A DNA stretch of 64,000 nt from CAJINA01 sp964636125 (GCA_964636125.1 CAZWPX010000006.1:62001-126000); one strand, 5' to 3'; counted from the first letter of the stretch, positions 1-8,821 are shown. The notes: a model not told the origin generated them from the letters alone. Made by a program: numbers and translations.

Positions 1-1010
1 TTGGCGGCCCCGCACTCGCCCAGCAGCCACCCGCCAAAGTCGTAACCACCAAAGTGTTCGCCAAAGACCTGGCCCAGACCCGCCCCATGGTGGGCGCAAT
101 CGATTTCAACAAGATCGCCGGGCTTTCGCCTGAGATCAGCGGCCTGATTTCGAAGCAGTCCATAGAGGAAGGGGCGGTGGTACGCAAAGGGGCGGCCCTG
201 GTACAGTTGAATACGGATTTCGTCCGCAAAGATATCGACATTATCAACCAGGAAATTCTGCAGATCGGCATCACCATCCAGAAAACGGAAAAAAACCTCC
301 AGCGCCTGAAAACCCTTTACAGCGAGAAAATCACCACTGAAAAAGAGTTTGACGATCTTAATTTCAACCTGCAGGAGCTCTTCACCCGCCAGGCCAGCCT
401 GCAGGTCAAACTGGCTAAAAAGGAGTTGGAGCTGGCCAAAAGCACCCTGCGTGCACCTTTTGACGGGCTGGTCCTGGCCCGGTTTAAAACCGAGGGCGAA
501 TGGATTTCACCGGGTGTCGCCGTGTGCCGCCTGGGGTCCATCGATGACGTGGTAGTCAGGGTGGCTGTGGATGAAAAACTGGTGGCCTTTATCCAGGCGG
601 GCCAACAGCTCACCTTGTCACTGCCGGCGCTGGGACGGCAGTTGACCGGCAAACTGCAAAACCGCATTCCCGTGGCGGACCCCAAATCCAAAACCTTTAA
701 AATCAATATCGCGATCCCCTATTTCAAGGGTGTGATCCAGAATATGTCCGCCCGGGTGGAGGTTCCCGTAAGCGCGAAGACCAGCTTAAAAATGGTCCGG
801 CGGGATGCGCTGGTCCGTCACCAGGGCAAAGAGTTTGTCTACACGGTCAAGGACGGTAAAGCGAAAATCCTGCCGATCCATATCGTCGCAACCGATGGGG
901 AATACCTGGGGGTCGACAACCCGTATATTGTGGCCGGTATGCCGGTGGTCACCGACGGGAATGAACGCCTGCGCCCCGACCAGGCCGTGACGGTACTAAT
1001 GTCGGAATAA
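1..1010 (+). CDS. RND efflux periplasmic adaptor (membrane fusion protein), 5' partial
   Basis: The reading frame is open from base 3 at the window edge, so the signal peptide and true start lie outside; a GTG at 54 is only an internal codon. About 335 residues are visible. The N-terminal part has half a biotinyl-lipoyl domain (EISGLISKQSIEEGAVVRKG), followed by a coiled-coil hairpin at roughly residues 60-145 of the visible protein. The other lipoyl half (LRAPFDGLVLARFKTEGEWI), a beta-barrel and a membrane-proximal domain follow. This order is typical of AcrA/MexA-type adaptors that join an inner-membrane RND pump to an outer-membrane channel. The pump gene follows 187 bp downstream on the same strand; no TolC-like gene is in view. 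The substrate cannot be told from sequence. Confidence 0.93.
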   Translation, partial: GGPALAQQPPAKVVTTKVFAKDLAQTRPMVGAIDFNKIAGLSPEISGLISKQSIEEGAVVRKGAALVQLNTDFVRKDIDIINQEILQIGITIQKTEKNLQRLKTLYSEKITTEKEFDDLNFNLQELFTRQASLQVKLAKKELELAKSTLRAPFDGLVLARFKTEGEWISPGVAVCRLGSIDDVVVRVAVDEKLVAFIQAGQQLTLSLPALGRQLTGKLQNRIPVADPKSKTFKINIAIPYFKGVIQNMSARVEVPVSAKTSLKMVRRDALVRHQGKEFVYTVKDGKAKILPIHIVATDGEYLGVDNPYIVAGMPVVTDGNERLRPDQAVTVLMSE

Positions 1011-1197
1011 AATCCTTATGCAAAATGCCAGGATTTGGGTTACCTTGAAGGGGTTGGTAATTGTAACGGCTAAGTTTGAAGTGACTAAGGGCTCGCACAG
1101 CGAGTTACCTGACAAGCAGCGGCGGCAACAAACAATAACTTAGAGGTCGTATCCGTCCACCAATGCAAAACTTTTAGCGCCTGTTGGAAAAGGTTCC
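1010..1197 (+). other. Spacer between adaptor and RND pump with a small hairpin and a repeated 16-mer
   Basis: No gene was seen. AAATCCT at 1010-1016 and AGGATTT at 1030-1036 form a perfect 7-bp inverted repeat directly at the adaptor stop codon; there is no T-tract, so it is not a classical terminator. Bases 1099-1114 (AGCGAGTTACCTGACA) match 11136-11151 in another spacer at 15 of 16 positions, so this is a dispersed repeat. The pump gene may still be co-transcribed with the adaptor. Confidence 0.5.
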
Positions 1198-4100
1198 ATG
1201 AACTTCATCAAATTCGCCATCAACAAACCCGTTTCAGTGGCTGTGGGTATCATCCTGGTGGTCCTGTTCGGACTGATCGGCATTGACCGCCTGCCGGTCC
1301 AGCTCACACCTGATGTGGAAACACCTCAGATTACAGTGAATACCATCTGGCCGGGAGCGACCCCCTACGAAGTCGAAAAAGATATCGTGGAAGAGCAGGA
1401 AGGCGTCCTGAAAGGCATTCAGCGGCTCACCCTGATGGAGAGTTCCAGCTACAACAGCCGGGCCGAGGTGACCTTGACGTTTGAAGTCGGCACCGACCTG
1501 AACGCATCTTTACTGGCCGTGTCCAACAAGCTCAATGAGGTCCGCCAGTACCCGGAAAATGTCCAGAAACCGGTCATCGAGGCCTCCGGCGCCCAGAGCA
1601 GCCCGGTGATCTGGATGGTCATGAAAACCAACTCCGGTGATCCTGAAAAAATAACCACTTTCCGAACCTTTTTTGAAAACGATATCCGGCAGCACATTGA
1701 CCGGGTGCCGGGGGTCGGGTCCCTGTTTGTTTTCGGCGGCTCCGCCCGCCAGCTGGAAGTCGTCATCGACCCCGAACGCCTGGGGAACTACAATTTAAGT
1801 ATCGGCCGTGTTGTCGACCGGCTGCAGACAGCCAATAAAAACGTTTCCGCAGGGGTCCTGGGGCTGGCCAAGAAAAACTACCGCATCCGCACCACGGGGC
1901 AGTTTCAAAAGACCGGGGACCCGCTGGATGTCCTCATGGTCGAGGACGGGCTCCAACGGGTCCGTCTGGGGGAAATTGCCGCGACCCGCATCGGCTATGC
2001 CGTCAATGACGTGGCCGTGATGCACAACAATACACCGGTGATTGTGGTCGGCGTCCGCAAAGAGCAGGGTGCCAATGTCATTGAACTCACACGGCGCATG
2101 AAGGCTGCCACCGAGTACCTCAACAACGACATTCTCAAAGCACAGAATCTGCGCATCGAAATCGTTTACGAACAGACGCCCTACATCAACAATGCCATCG
2201 GCCTGGTGAAACGCAACGTGGTCATCGGGGGGCTGCTGGCCCTGACCGTGCTGTTCATTTTCCTGCGCAGCATCAGCTCCACCCTGACCACGGCGGTGGC
2301 CATTCCTATTTCCATCATCGGAACCTTTATTTTCATGTGGGGCCTGGGACGCAGCCTGAACGTGGTCAGCCTGGCCGGGATCTCTTTTGCCGTTGGCATG
2401 CTGGTGGACAACGCCATCGTGGTCCTGGAAAACATCGACCGCCACCGCCAGATGGGCAAAGGCCCTTTTGATGCCTCCTACGACGGCGCCAAAGAGGTCT
2501 GGGGAGCGGTTTTCGCCTCCACGGCCACGACCGTGGCTGTATTTTTACCGGTCATATTCATCGAAGAAGAGGCCGGCCAGCTGTTTAAGGACATCGCCAT
2601 TGCCATCACCTTTGCCATCATGCTCAGCCTGATCGTGTCCGTATCGGCCATTCCCAGCATCACCCACCAGTTTTACCGCCTGGCCGGGAAGAAAAAGCAT
2701 AAAGAAAACGGCCTGATAGGGCGTTTCGGCACCCTGTTGAGCCGCGGCCTGCTGGCCCTTTCCAGCCTGTCTGTGCGCCGCTGGTATGCCCGCATCATTA
2801 CCGTGACGCTCCTCACCGGCGCGGCCGTCATGGCGGTGGCGGCCCTGGTCCCCAAGGCCGAGTACCTGCCCCAGGGCAACCGCAACCTTATCTTGAACAT
2901 CATGGTCCCGCCGCCGGGGTATTCCCTGGCCAAGCGCCAGGCCATCGGCCATCATATCTTCAAGGCCACCCGCCCTTACTATAAAGAGGACGGTAAGGAT
3001 GGCGTCCCCCAGATTAAGAATATCTTTTACGTTTCGGCCGACCGGATTTCACTGTTTGGCGCCATCAGTCAGCATGAAACCAGGGCCACGCAGATGATGC
3101 CCATGCTCAACCGGGTGATGAACAGTATTCCCGGGGTCTTCGGCGTCAGTATCCAGGCCGGCATTTTCCAGACCGGCCTGGGCCGCGGGCGCACCGTGGA
3201 AGTCAATATCGCCGGTGAGGAAATCGACGCCATCATCAACGCGTCCCGTACGCTTTTCGGAACCCTGCGCCAAAAGATGCCCAGGGCCCAGGTACGCCCG
3301 GTTCCGTCCATTGAAAACAGCTACCCGGAAGCCAATTTTGTACCCGACCGCAGCCGGGTGCTGGCCAACGGGTTGACCGAAGAAGACCTCGGTCTTTATG
3401 TTGATGTCCTCATGGACGGCCGCAAAATCGGCGAGTTCAAACCGGAACAGCAAAAGAAAATCGATCTGGTCCTGCGCAGCGCCGCTGGAGATATTAAAAC
3501 GCCCGAGGATATTGCCGACAGCCTGATCGCCAATGGCTATGGCCGCCTGATCCGGATTCGGGACGTGGCCGATCTGGCCTACGGCCAGGGGATGGTGCAG
3601 ATCAACCACCTGGAACGCAAACGCAACATCACGTTGCAGGTCACCCCGCCGCAAACGATCCCCCTCCAGGCCGCCCTGGAAACCATCACCACCGACATTG
3701 TCGACCCCCTGCGAAGCGCCGGCAAACTCCCCGGCACAACTGTCACCGTCGGCGGCAATGCCGATAAGCTGAGTTCGGCCATTGCCGCTATTCAGTGGAA
3801 CCTCATCCTGGCAGCCATTATCATCTACCTGCTCATGTCAGCGCTATTTGAGAATTTTTTCTACCCGCTGATCATCATGTTCAGTGTCCCCCTGGCGGGG
3901 GCCGGCGGCCTCCTGGGATTGAAGCTGGTGGACCGGCTCATTGCCACCCAGCCGCTGGACATCGTCACTATGCTGGGATTTATCATCCTGGTGGGAACCG
4001 TGGTGAACAACGCCATCCTGATTGTTCACCAGGCACTCAACAATGTCCGCTACCTGGGGTTTCAAGGGGTTGAAGCGGTGATCGAATCGGTAAGGACACG

Positions 4101-4335
4101 CATTCGGCCGATCTTCATGAGCACCACCACCAGCCTGTTCGGTATGCTGCCCCTGGTGCTGTCCACGGGCGCAGGCAGCGAACTCTACCGGGGCCTGGGA
4201 AGCGTTATTCTGGGCGGGCTGGCCGTATCCACGATCTTTACCCTGTTTGTGATTCCCGCCCTGCTGGCCTTTTTCATCCCGTTTGAAAAAAGCCGCACGG
4301 AAACACCCGAAGGATCAAAAGAGGTGGCCGCTTGA
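1198..4335 (+). CDS. RND multidrug/solvent efflux pump (HAE1/AcrB family)
   Basis: The protein has 1045 residues, the usual size of AcrB-type proton-driven exporters in the inner membrane. It begins with a transmembrane helix (residues 10-28) and the family motif around RLPVQLTPDVETPQI. A large periplasmic domain follows, then a helix bundle near residues 335-500 with FAVGMLVDNAIVVLENIDRH, whose Asp residues belong to the proton relay region. The second half repeats this fold and carries the helix bundle at about 865-1030 (LVGTVVNNAILIVHQALNN). The ATG start follows a short AAGGTTCC stretch. Its stop codon overlaps the TTG start of the next gene. With the upstream adaptor it forms a tripartite exporter minus the outer-membrane channel. 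Confidence 0.95.
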   Translation: MNFIKFAINKPVSVAVGIILVVLFGLIGIDRLPVQLTPDVETPQITVNTIWPGATPYEVEKDIVEEQEGVLKGIQRLTLMESSSYNSRAEVTLTFEVGTDLNASLLAVSNKLNEVRQYPENVQKPVIEASGAQSSPVIWMVMKTNSGDPEKITTFRTFFENDIRQHIDRVPGVGSLFVFGGSARQLEVVIDPERLGNYNLSIGRVVDRLQTANKNVSAGVLGLAKKNYRIRTTGQFQKTGDPLDVLMVEDGLQRVRLGEIAATRIGYAVNDVAVMHNNTPVIVVGVRKEQGANVIELTRRMKAATEYLNNDILKAQNLRIEIVYEQTPYINNAIGLVKRNVVIGGLLALTVLFIFLRSISSTLTTAVAIPISIIGTFIFMWGLGRSLNVVSLAGISFAVGMLVDNAIVVLENIDRHRQMGKGPFDASYDGAKEVWGAVFASTATTVAVFLPVIFIEEEAGQLFKDIAIAITFAIMLSLIVSVSAIPSITHQFYRLAGKKKHKENGLIGRFGTLLSRGLLALSSLSVRRWYARIITVTLLTGAAVMAVAALVPKAEYLPQGNRNLILNIMVPPPGYSLAKRQAIGHHIFKATRPYYKEDGKDGVPQIKNIFYVSADRISLFGAISQHETRATQMMPMLNRVMNSIPGVFGVSIQAGIFQTGLGRGRTVEVNIAGEEIDAIINASRTLFGTLRQKMPRAQVRPVPSIENSYPEANFVPDRSRVLANGLTEEDLGLYVDVLMDGRKIGEFKPEQQKKIDLVLRSAAGDIKTPEDIADSLIANGYGRLIRIRDVADLAYGQGMVQINHLERKRNITLQVTPPQTIPLQAALETITTDIVDPLRSAGKLPGTTVTVGGNADKLSSAIAAIQWNLILAAIIIYLLMSALFENFFYPLIIMFSVPLAGAGGLLGLKLVDRLIATQPLDIVTMLGFIILVGTVVNNAILIVHQALNNVRYLGFQGVEAVIESVRTRIRPIFMSTTTSLFGMLPLVLSTGAGSELYRGLGSVILGGLAVSTIFTLFVIPALLAFFIPFEKSRTETPEGSKEVAA

Positions 4336-4742
4336 AGCTGTTGATGTTTTTTGCCCCGACCTTCTGGTTCAAGCCCTTTGAAAAAACCCTGGCGGATGTC
4401 CCGGATCAGGACGAGGAAAAGGCCGTGGAAAACGCGGTGGTGGTTTTCTACCACTGCGAGGCCGAAGATGTGGAGCGCCGCAAAAAGGTCATCACGAAAA
4501 CGCTCAAGAATATCAAATGGCTGGCCGGCAAGTTTACCACCAAAACCGTGGTGATGCACTCTTTCGGGCACCTTTCCACCAGCAAGGCGCCCCCGGAATT
4601 CACAGGACTGCTGGTAGACGAGGTGATCCAGCGCCTGGAAAATGCCGCCTATACGGTTGCGGTCACCCCGTTCGGATACCTGAATGAGTGGAAAATTCAT
4701 GTGGCCGGGGAGTCACTGGCCAAGGTGTTTAAAGCTATATAG
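4332..4742 (+). CDS. Stand-alone threonyl-tRNA synthetase editing domain (archaeal type, DTD-like fold)
   Basis: The 136-residue protein resembles along its whole length the N-terminal editing domain of archaeal threonyl-tRNA synthetases, which hydrolyses Ser-tRNA(Thr) and shares its fold with D-aminoacyl-tRNA deacylases. Visible signatures are the start KLLMFFAPTFWFKPF, the strand-loop VVMHSFGHLSTSKAPP (equivalent to the archaeal HLSS.LA.P region) and VTPFGYLNEWKIHVAGESL (equivalent to the APFGWYK segment). No aminoacylation domain is attached, so it is a candidate trans-editing factor. The TTG start overlaps the RND stop (TTGA), which implies translational coupling to an efflux pump. That partnership is unexplained. 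Family call is confident; in vivo substrate is inference. Confidence 0.82.
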   Translation: MKLLMFFAPTFWFKPFEKTLADVPDQDEEKAVENAVVVFYHCEAEDVERRKKVITKTLKNIKWLAGKFTTKTVVMHSFGHLSTSKAPPEFTGLLVDEVIQRLENAAYTVAVTPFGYLNEWKIHVAGESLAKVFKAI

Positions 4743-4820
4743 GCCGTTTTAAAAAAATCCCCCGGTAATCTTTTTAGTTTTCCCACAGAAAACTTGAAAA
4801 TCGGGCTATTGTTTTTCCTT

Positions 4821-4848
4821 CAGCCTACAGTCTATCAACCTGAATCAA
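4821..4848. repeat. Short heptamer-periodic stretch (CAGCCTA family)
   Basis: Read in sevens from 4821 the spacer gives CAGCCTA, CAGTCTA, TCAACCT, GAATCAA. It lies between the convergent ThrRS-editing gene and the kinase gene. This is the weakest of the heptamer arrays in the window, but it shares its words with the arrays at 6694-6780 and 9052-9079. Confidence 0.5.
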
Positions 4849-4867
4849 GGCCCGAGGCCTGGATTCC

Positions 4868-5932
4868 TTACAACCCTTCCCGGGTTATCTTCACGGCCGC
4901 CCTTTCCAGAATCTGCACGGCGGCAATCAGCATGCCGAAGCGTTCGTCACGGGTCTGTCCATGGTAAAACCGGTAGTAAATCTGCTGGGCGATAACCGCC
5001 AGCCGGAAAATGCCGTAGCACAGGTAGAAATCAAATGAGGGCAAGGTCAGCCCGGTGCGGGACAGGTAGCAGGCCACCAGCTGCTCCCGGGTGAACATCC
5101 CCGGCACAACCGTGGGCAGGGTTCGGATCATCTGGACCTCTTCCGGGTCATCACCGTTCACCCAGTAGGCCAGCGAGGCTCCCAGGTCCATCAGGGGGTC
5201 CCCGATAGTCGCCATCTCCCAGTCGAGTACCCCAATGATGGCGGCCGGATCACCCGGCGCCAAAACCACATTGTCAAATTTATAGTCATTGTGAATCACG
5301 CAGGCTGCAGGAGAGTCAGCCGGCATGTGGTCGTGAAGCCATTGCATCACGTCTTCGAAATCCGGCGCATCGTCCGTGTGGGCATCCCGGAAGCGAGCCG
5401 TCCACCCGGCAACCTGTCGGCCAACGTATCCCTCCGGTTTGCTAAAGTTCTCCAAGCCGACTTTCTTATAATCAAGCCCGTGCAGGGCCACCAGTACGTC
5501 CACCCAGTTTTCACACAGGGCGGCCGCCTTGTCCGCGGTCAGGGTCAGCCCGCGGGGAATATTTTTTCTTAAAACGACGCCCCGCAACCGCTGCATGATA
5601 TAAAACTCACTCCCGATGACCGCCGGATCGCCGCAATACAAAAGCGGCTCCGGCACATAGGGAAACACCGGTTGCAACGCCTTTAATATCCGGTACTCAC
5701 GGGACATGTCGTGGGCGGTTTTGGCTTTTTTCCCGAAGGGCGGCCGCCGCATGACCAGTTCGCGGTCTCCGATCTTCAGCATATAAGTCAAATTGGAAAA
5801 CCCTCTGGGGAACTGCTGCACCGACAGGGCACCGTCCAGACCCGGGAGGTGGTCTCTGATAAAAGTTTCCATTTTGCTGACATCAAAGGTTTCGCCTTCC
5901 CGCACCCGGGCGGGATTGTCTTCGGGCCCCAT
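4868..5932 (-). CDS. APH-like phosphotransferase (LvaA / ACAD10-11 N-domain type acyl-CoA kinase)
   Basis: The 354-residue protein has the aminoglycoside-phosphotransferase kinase fold. The catalytic loop is VIHNDYKFDNVVL (Brenner Asp and Asn) and the metal loop is GVLDWEMATIGDPLMDLG, near residues 205-240. Relatives are LvaA, which phosphorylates 4-hydroxyacyl-CoA in levulinate breakdown, and the N-terminal domain of animal ACAD10/11. The start was set at the ATG at 5932 rather than 5959 because AAAGGAG sits 5 nt before it. It is the last gene of a minus-strand operon after a histidine phosphatase, an acyl-CoA dehydrogenase and a TetR regulator. The kinase-plus-dehydrogenase pairing strongly suggests 4-hydroxyacyl-CoA degradation rather than antibiotic resistance. 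Substrate chain length is unknown. Confidence 0.88.
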   Translation of the reverse strand: MGPEDNPARVREGETFDVSKMETFIRDHLPGLDGALSVQQFPRGFSNLTYMLKIGDRELVMRRPPFGKKAKTAHDMSREYRILKALQPVFPYVPEPLLYCGDPAVIGSEFYIMQRLRGVVLRKNIPRGLTLTADKAAALCENWVDVLVALHGLDYKKVGLENFSKPEGYVGRQVAGWTARFRDAHTDDAPDFEDVMQWLHDHMPADSPAACVIHNDYKFDNVVLAPGDPAAIIGVLDWEMATIGDPLMDLGASLAYWVNGDDPEEVQMIRTLPTVVPGMFTREQLVACYLSRTGLTLPSFDFYLCYGIFRLAVIAQQIYYRFYHGQTRDERFGMLIAAVQILERAAVKITREGL

Positions 5933-5971
5933 TGGGTCTCCTTTAGCCTGCGCAGTCACGCAAATGAATGT

Positions 5972-6664
5972 TTAAGGCCAGATAGCCCGCCTGACCATGC
6001 TCAAAATAAAATCTGCATAGGTGTCGATGGATATTTTCCGGCGGGCATATTTCCACCGTTTGAGATACCAGTCCTGGACCATAGCCTTGATGACAGAAGC
6101 GGTCAGGATGGACGACTCGACGTGAAAAACCCCTTCACTGTGTCCCTGGTCCAGGATGTCGCAAAAGAGCTGCTCCGTGAACAGCTCGCTGTCCATGGCC
6201 CGCCGGTGCTCTTCTTTTCGAAAATAACGCGTCTCCATGTAGGCGAAAAAAAACCAGTCGCGCATCACTTCGCTAAGGTACAGGTGCGTTCGCACAGCGA
6301 TGTCGAGCTGGTCAAACACCGCGTCCGTTTTCTTCACCGACTCTGTCAGCACGTTAAACGCGATGGTCCGTCCCTGTTCATGGATAACCTGAAGGAGCTC
6401 TTCCTTACTCGCAAAATAGGAGTAGAGCGCCCCCATGCTGAGACCGGTTTCCCGGCACAGATCCCGCAGGCTCATGGCCTGGAACCCCTTTTCATTGCTC
6501 AGCTTCAAAGTGGCATTGAAGATGGTGACCAGGTTCCGTATGCCGACCGCCTCTTTCTTGATCCGTATGGTTTCTCTGTTCTTGCGGAAGATATCCCGGC
6601 AGATATCCTCCATGGAAACCATCACCTGCTTCCGGAAACGGGCATATGTCAGGGGGTGGGGCAT
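5972..6664 (-). CDS. TetR/AcrR-family transcriptional regulator
   Basis: The 230-residue protein has a helix-turn-helix at about residues 48-95, with the recognition region SLRDLCRETGLSMGALYSYF and SKEELL, diagnostic of TetR repressors. It carries an unusually long N-terminal extension of about 45 residues before the HTH. The C-terminal helical domain, where the inducer would bind, has no recognisable ligand signature. The ATG is preceded by AAGGAA at 8 nt. It lies between the acyl-CoA dehydrogenase and the kinase in the same orientation, so it probably controls its own operon, with an acyl-CoA or the hydroxyacid as likely effector. A 10-bp palindrome at 8886-8895 upstream of the operon is its best candidate operator. 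Confidence 0.9.
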   Translation of the reverse strand: MPHPLTYARFRKQVMVSMEDICRDIFRKNRETIRIKKEAVGIRNLVTIFNATLKLSNEKGFQAMSLRDLCRETGLSMGALYSYFASKEELLQVIHEQGRTIAFNVLTESVKKTDAVFDQLDIAVRTHLYLSEVMRDWFFFAYMETRYFRKEEHRRAMDSELFTEQLFCDILDQGHSEGVFHVESSILTASVIKAMVQDWYLKRWKYARRKISIDTYADFILSMVRRAIWP

Positions 6665-6693
6665 GAGTGTTCCTTGTTCAGGTAGTCAGGTCA

Positions 6694-6780
6694 AAGACTG
6701 AAGGCTGAAGTAAAATCCTGAAAACTGGCAAAGGGATAATTTAAAAACCTTCCGTCTTCTACCTTCCATCTTCAGCCTTA
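6694..6780. repeat. Facing heptamer arrays (CTTCAGC word family) between tetR-like gene and acyl-CoA dehydrogenase
   Basis: On the left, AAGACTG, AAGGCTG and AAG occupy 6694-6710. On the right, CCTTCCG, TCTTCTA, CCTTCCA, TCTTCAG and CCTTA follow at strict 7-nt steps from 6748. The right arm is the complement-type of the left (CTTCAGCCTT versus AAGGCTGAAG), so the spacer can fold back on itself. The array runs up to the dehydrogenase stop codon. It does not code and has no terminator T-run. Confidence 0.75.
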
Positions 6781-8001
6781 TATATTGAGCGCCTTGCGAT
6801 ACCCCCCCTCCTGGTGGGCCCGCAGCATCTTTTTGGCCACCGACATCTTGTGAACCTCATCGGCCCCATCATAGATACGGGCGGCCCGTTCATGGCGGTA
6901 GAAATAGGCCAGGATCGTATCATCCGTCATCCCCAGGCCGCCATGCACCTGCAGGGCCCGGTCGATCACTTTCTGCATGGTGTTGGCCACTACAAATTTG
7001 ATAAAAGAGATATCGTAGCGGGCGGCTTTGACCCCCGCGGTCTCAATTTTCCAGGCGGCATGCAGGGTCATGAGCCGGGCCGCCTGGATCTCCGCGGCCG
7101 ACTCCGCGATCCAGGCCCGGATGATCTGCCGGGTACCCAGCGTGCGGCCATCCGGCAGGATTTTGCGCTCGTTGGCCCGCTTGCACATCAGGTCAAAGGA
7201 GCGGTTGCAGATCCCCAGCCAGCGCATGCAGTGGTGAATCCTCCCCGGCCCCAGGCGTTCCTGGGCAATCACGAAACCATGGCCCTCCGGCCCCAGCAGG
7301 TTCTTTTGAGGCACCCGGCAGGACTGGTAGAGGATCTCGGCATGGCTGGCGTAATCGCTCCCCTTATGCCCCATCACCGGGATATTGCGTACCAGGTTGT
7401 AGCCGGGCGTGTCTTTGGGGACGATGATCATGCTGGCCTGGAGGTAGGCCGGCGCCTTTGGGTTGGTCACCGCCATAACGATGGCAAACTCAGCCCCATC
7501 CGCTGAGGATGTATACCATTTATGGCCGTTGATGATGTAATCGTCCCCCTCTTTTACCGCTGTTGTCTCCAGCATTACCGGGTTGGACCCGGGCATATCG
7601 ACTTCGGTCATGGAAAAACAGCTGCGTATATCACCGCTTACCAGCGGCTGCAGGTAGCGCTCTTTGTGCGCGTCCGTGGCGTATTTGTGCAGGATTTCAA
7701 TATTGCCGGCATCGGGTGCCTGGCACCCGAATACAAAATGGCCCAGGGGGGAACGCCCCAGGGCTTCGGACACGAGGCCATGCTCGACGAGATCCAGGCC
7801 CATACCGCCAAGTTCCCGGGGATGGTTGGGAGCCCACAGTTCCATCTGTTTGACCATTTTGCGCTTTTCGGCCAGAACCGGCCGCATCTCACCGAAATCG
7901 TGGTTGAGAAACTCCGGTTCCAGGGGCAGCAGTTCCCTGTCCACAAACTCGTTGATCATGTCGAGAATAATCTGCATCCGTTCCGATATTTCAAAATCCA
8001 T
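6778..8001 (-). CDS. Acyl-CoA dehydrogenase (ACAD10/11, LvaC-like)
   Basis: The 407-residue FAD flavoprotein shows the middle-domain motif SCFSMTEVDMPGSNP and the C-terminal signature QVHGGLGMTDDTILAYFYRH. Near residue 380 the segment RIYDGADEVHKMSVAKKML places Asp where most acyl-CoA dehydrogenases have their catalytic Glu region, as in ACAD10/11. In those systems the dehydrogenase acts on a 4-phosphoryl-acyl-CoA made by an APH-like kinase, leading to isomerisation towards the 3-hydroxy compound. Such a kinase is encoded two genes downstream. The start ATG follows AAGGAA. Electrons would go to the EtfBA pair encoded divergently. Reaction assignment is inference from family and context; the dehydrogenase family call itself is firm. 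Confidence 0.93.
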   Translation of the reverse strand: MDFEISERMQIILDMINEFVDRELLPLEPEFLNHDFGEMRPVLAEKRKMVKQMELWAPNHPRELGGMGLDLVEHGLVSEALGRSPLGHFVFGCQAPDAGNIEILHKYATDAHKERYLQPLVSGDIRSCFSMTEVDMPGSNPVMLETTAVKEGDDYIINGHKWYTSSADGAEFAIVMAVTNPKAPAYLQASMIIVPKDTPGYNLVRNIPVMGHKGSDYASHAEILYQSCRVPQKNLLGPEGHGFVIAQERLGPGRIHHCMRWLGICNRSFDLMCKRANERKILPDGRTLGTRQIIRAWIAESAAEIQAARLMTLHAAWKIETAGVKAARYDISFIKFVVANTMQKVIDRALQVHGGLGMTDDTILAYFYRHERAARIYDGADEVHKMSVAKKMLRAHQEGGYRKALNI

Positions 8002-8046
8002 CTTAAAAATTCCTTGTCGTTGTAGTTGCGTTGAGCCTGCTTTAGC

Positions 8047-8100
8047 GGACGATACAAGGTGTTCCTTCGGCCTAAATACCTACAGCCACCTGTCCCCGCC
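8047..8100. other. Spacer between histidine phosphatase and dehydrogenase with weak 7-nt periodicity
   Basis: The segment from about 8069 reads CTTCGGC, CTAAATA, CCTACAG, CCACCTG, words related to the CAGCCTA/CTTCAGC arrays nearby but more degenerate. Nothing else was recognised. Confidence 0.35.
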
Positions 8101-8116
8101 CCATGGCCGGGGACCA

Positions 8117-8821
8117 TCACCGGTAGGTCACCAGGTCTTCGCCGGCCTGTTCCAGGTGCCCCTGTTCATTGAACGTCGCCAGCATGATCCTGCGGGAGGT
8201 GCACTTAAACCGGGTGACAGATGCATTCACCACCTGCCAGGAGACCCGCAGGCAGGCCTGGTCCGACAGCTGCAGCGCCCGCTGGACCGTGACGGCGATA
8301 GGTCCGCCGGAGGTAAAAACCGCCACCCGTTTTCCACGGCCAGCATCCGCCAGAAGCGCATCCAGGGCGGTATTCACCCGTGCGGTAAAACCCGTCCACG
8401 GTTCCAACCCCGGCAGGTTGTCTTCACCGGCCACCCAGCGTTGCATCACGCTCTCGAAAACCGTTTGAAAGCTGCGATTATCCGTAAACATGGCGTTCAC
8501 CCGCGGCTTCAGGCCGGGGTCCGCCGCCACCAACTCGGGTATCAGGGCCCGGCATACCGCTTCCGAATCGAACTCGTTAAACGCCTCTGTCCGGCGCAGC
8601 TCGGGGAGCGGACGCCCCTGGGTCCGATACAGGTCGGTCAGCATCCGGGCAGTTTCGGTCTGACGCTCCATGGTCCCGGTACAAATCCGGTCAAAGGGGC
8701 GCTCGCCCATCAGGCGTTTGGCCAGCGCGCGTGCCTGTTCGTACCCGCGATCGGACAACTGGTCGTAATTTTCCTGTCCAAAGGAGGCCTGGCCATGCCG
8801 TATGAAGAAGAGGGAGCTCAT
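8117..8821 (-). CDS. Histidine phosphatase family protein (phosphoglycerate-mutase-like)
   Basis: The 234-residue protein begins MSSLFFIRHGQASFG, the RHG motif whose His is transiently phosphorylated. It continues YDQLSDRGYEQARALAKRLM and has the second catalytic-core His late (FTSGGPIAVTVQRAL region, where RHG-family members normally show a GH or similar pair). This is the cofactor-independent small phosphatase type, not a glycolytic mutase. It is the first gene of the kinase/dehydrogenase operon, 115 bp before the acyl-CoA dehydrogenase, so it may remove phosphate from a phosphoacyl intermediate. That role is inference. The ATG is preceded by AAGGA at 5 nt. Confidence 0.85.
   Translation of the reverse strand: MSSLFFIRHGQASFGQENYDQLSDRGYEQARALAKRLMGERPFDRICTGTMERQTETARMLTDLYRTQGRPLPELRRTEAFNEFDSEAVCRALIPELVAADPGLKPRVNAMFTDNRSFQTVFESVMQRWVAGEDNLPGLEPWTGFTARVNTALDALLADAGRGKRVAVFTSGGPIAVTVQRALQLSDQACLRVSWQVVNASVTRFKCTSRRIMLATFNEQGHLEQAGEDLVTYR

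Noticed and set aside
4868..5932. Aminoglycoside resistance gene
   Set aside because: The APH fold is present, but the operon holds an acyl-CoA dehydrogenase and the protein groups by motif with LvaA/ACAD10-type acyl-CoA kinases.
5711..6685. Long + strand frame (324 codons) opposite the kinase and TetR genes
   Set aside because: It spans two genes and their spacer on the opposite strand; no domain, no SD, and the minus-strand genes carry clear motifs.
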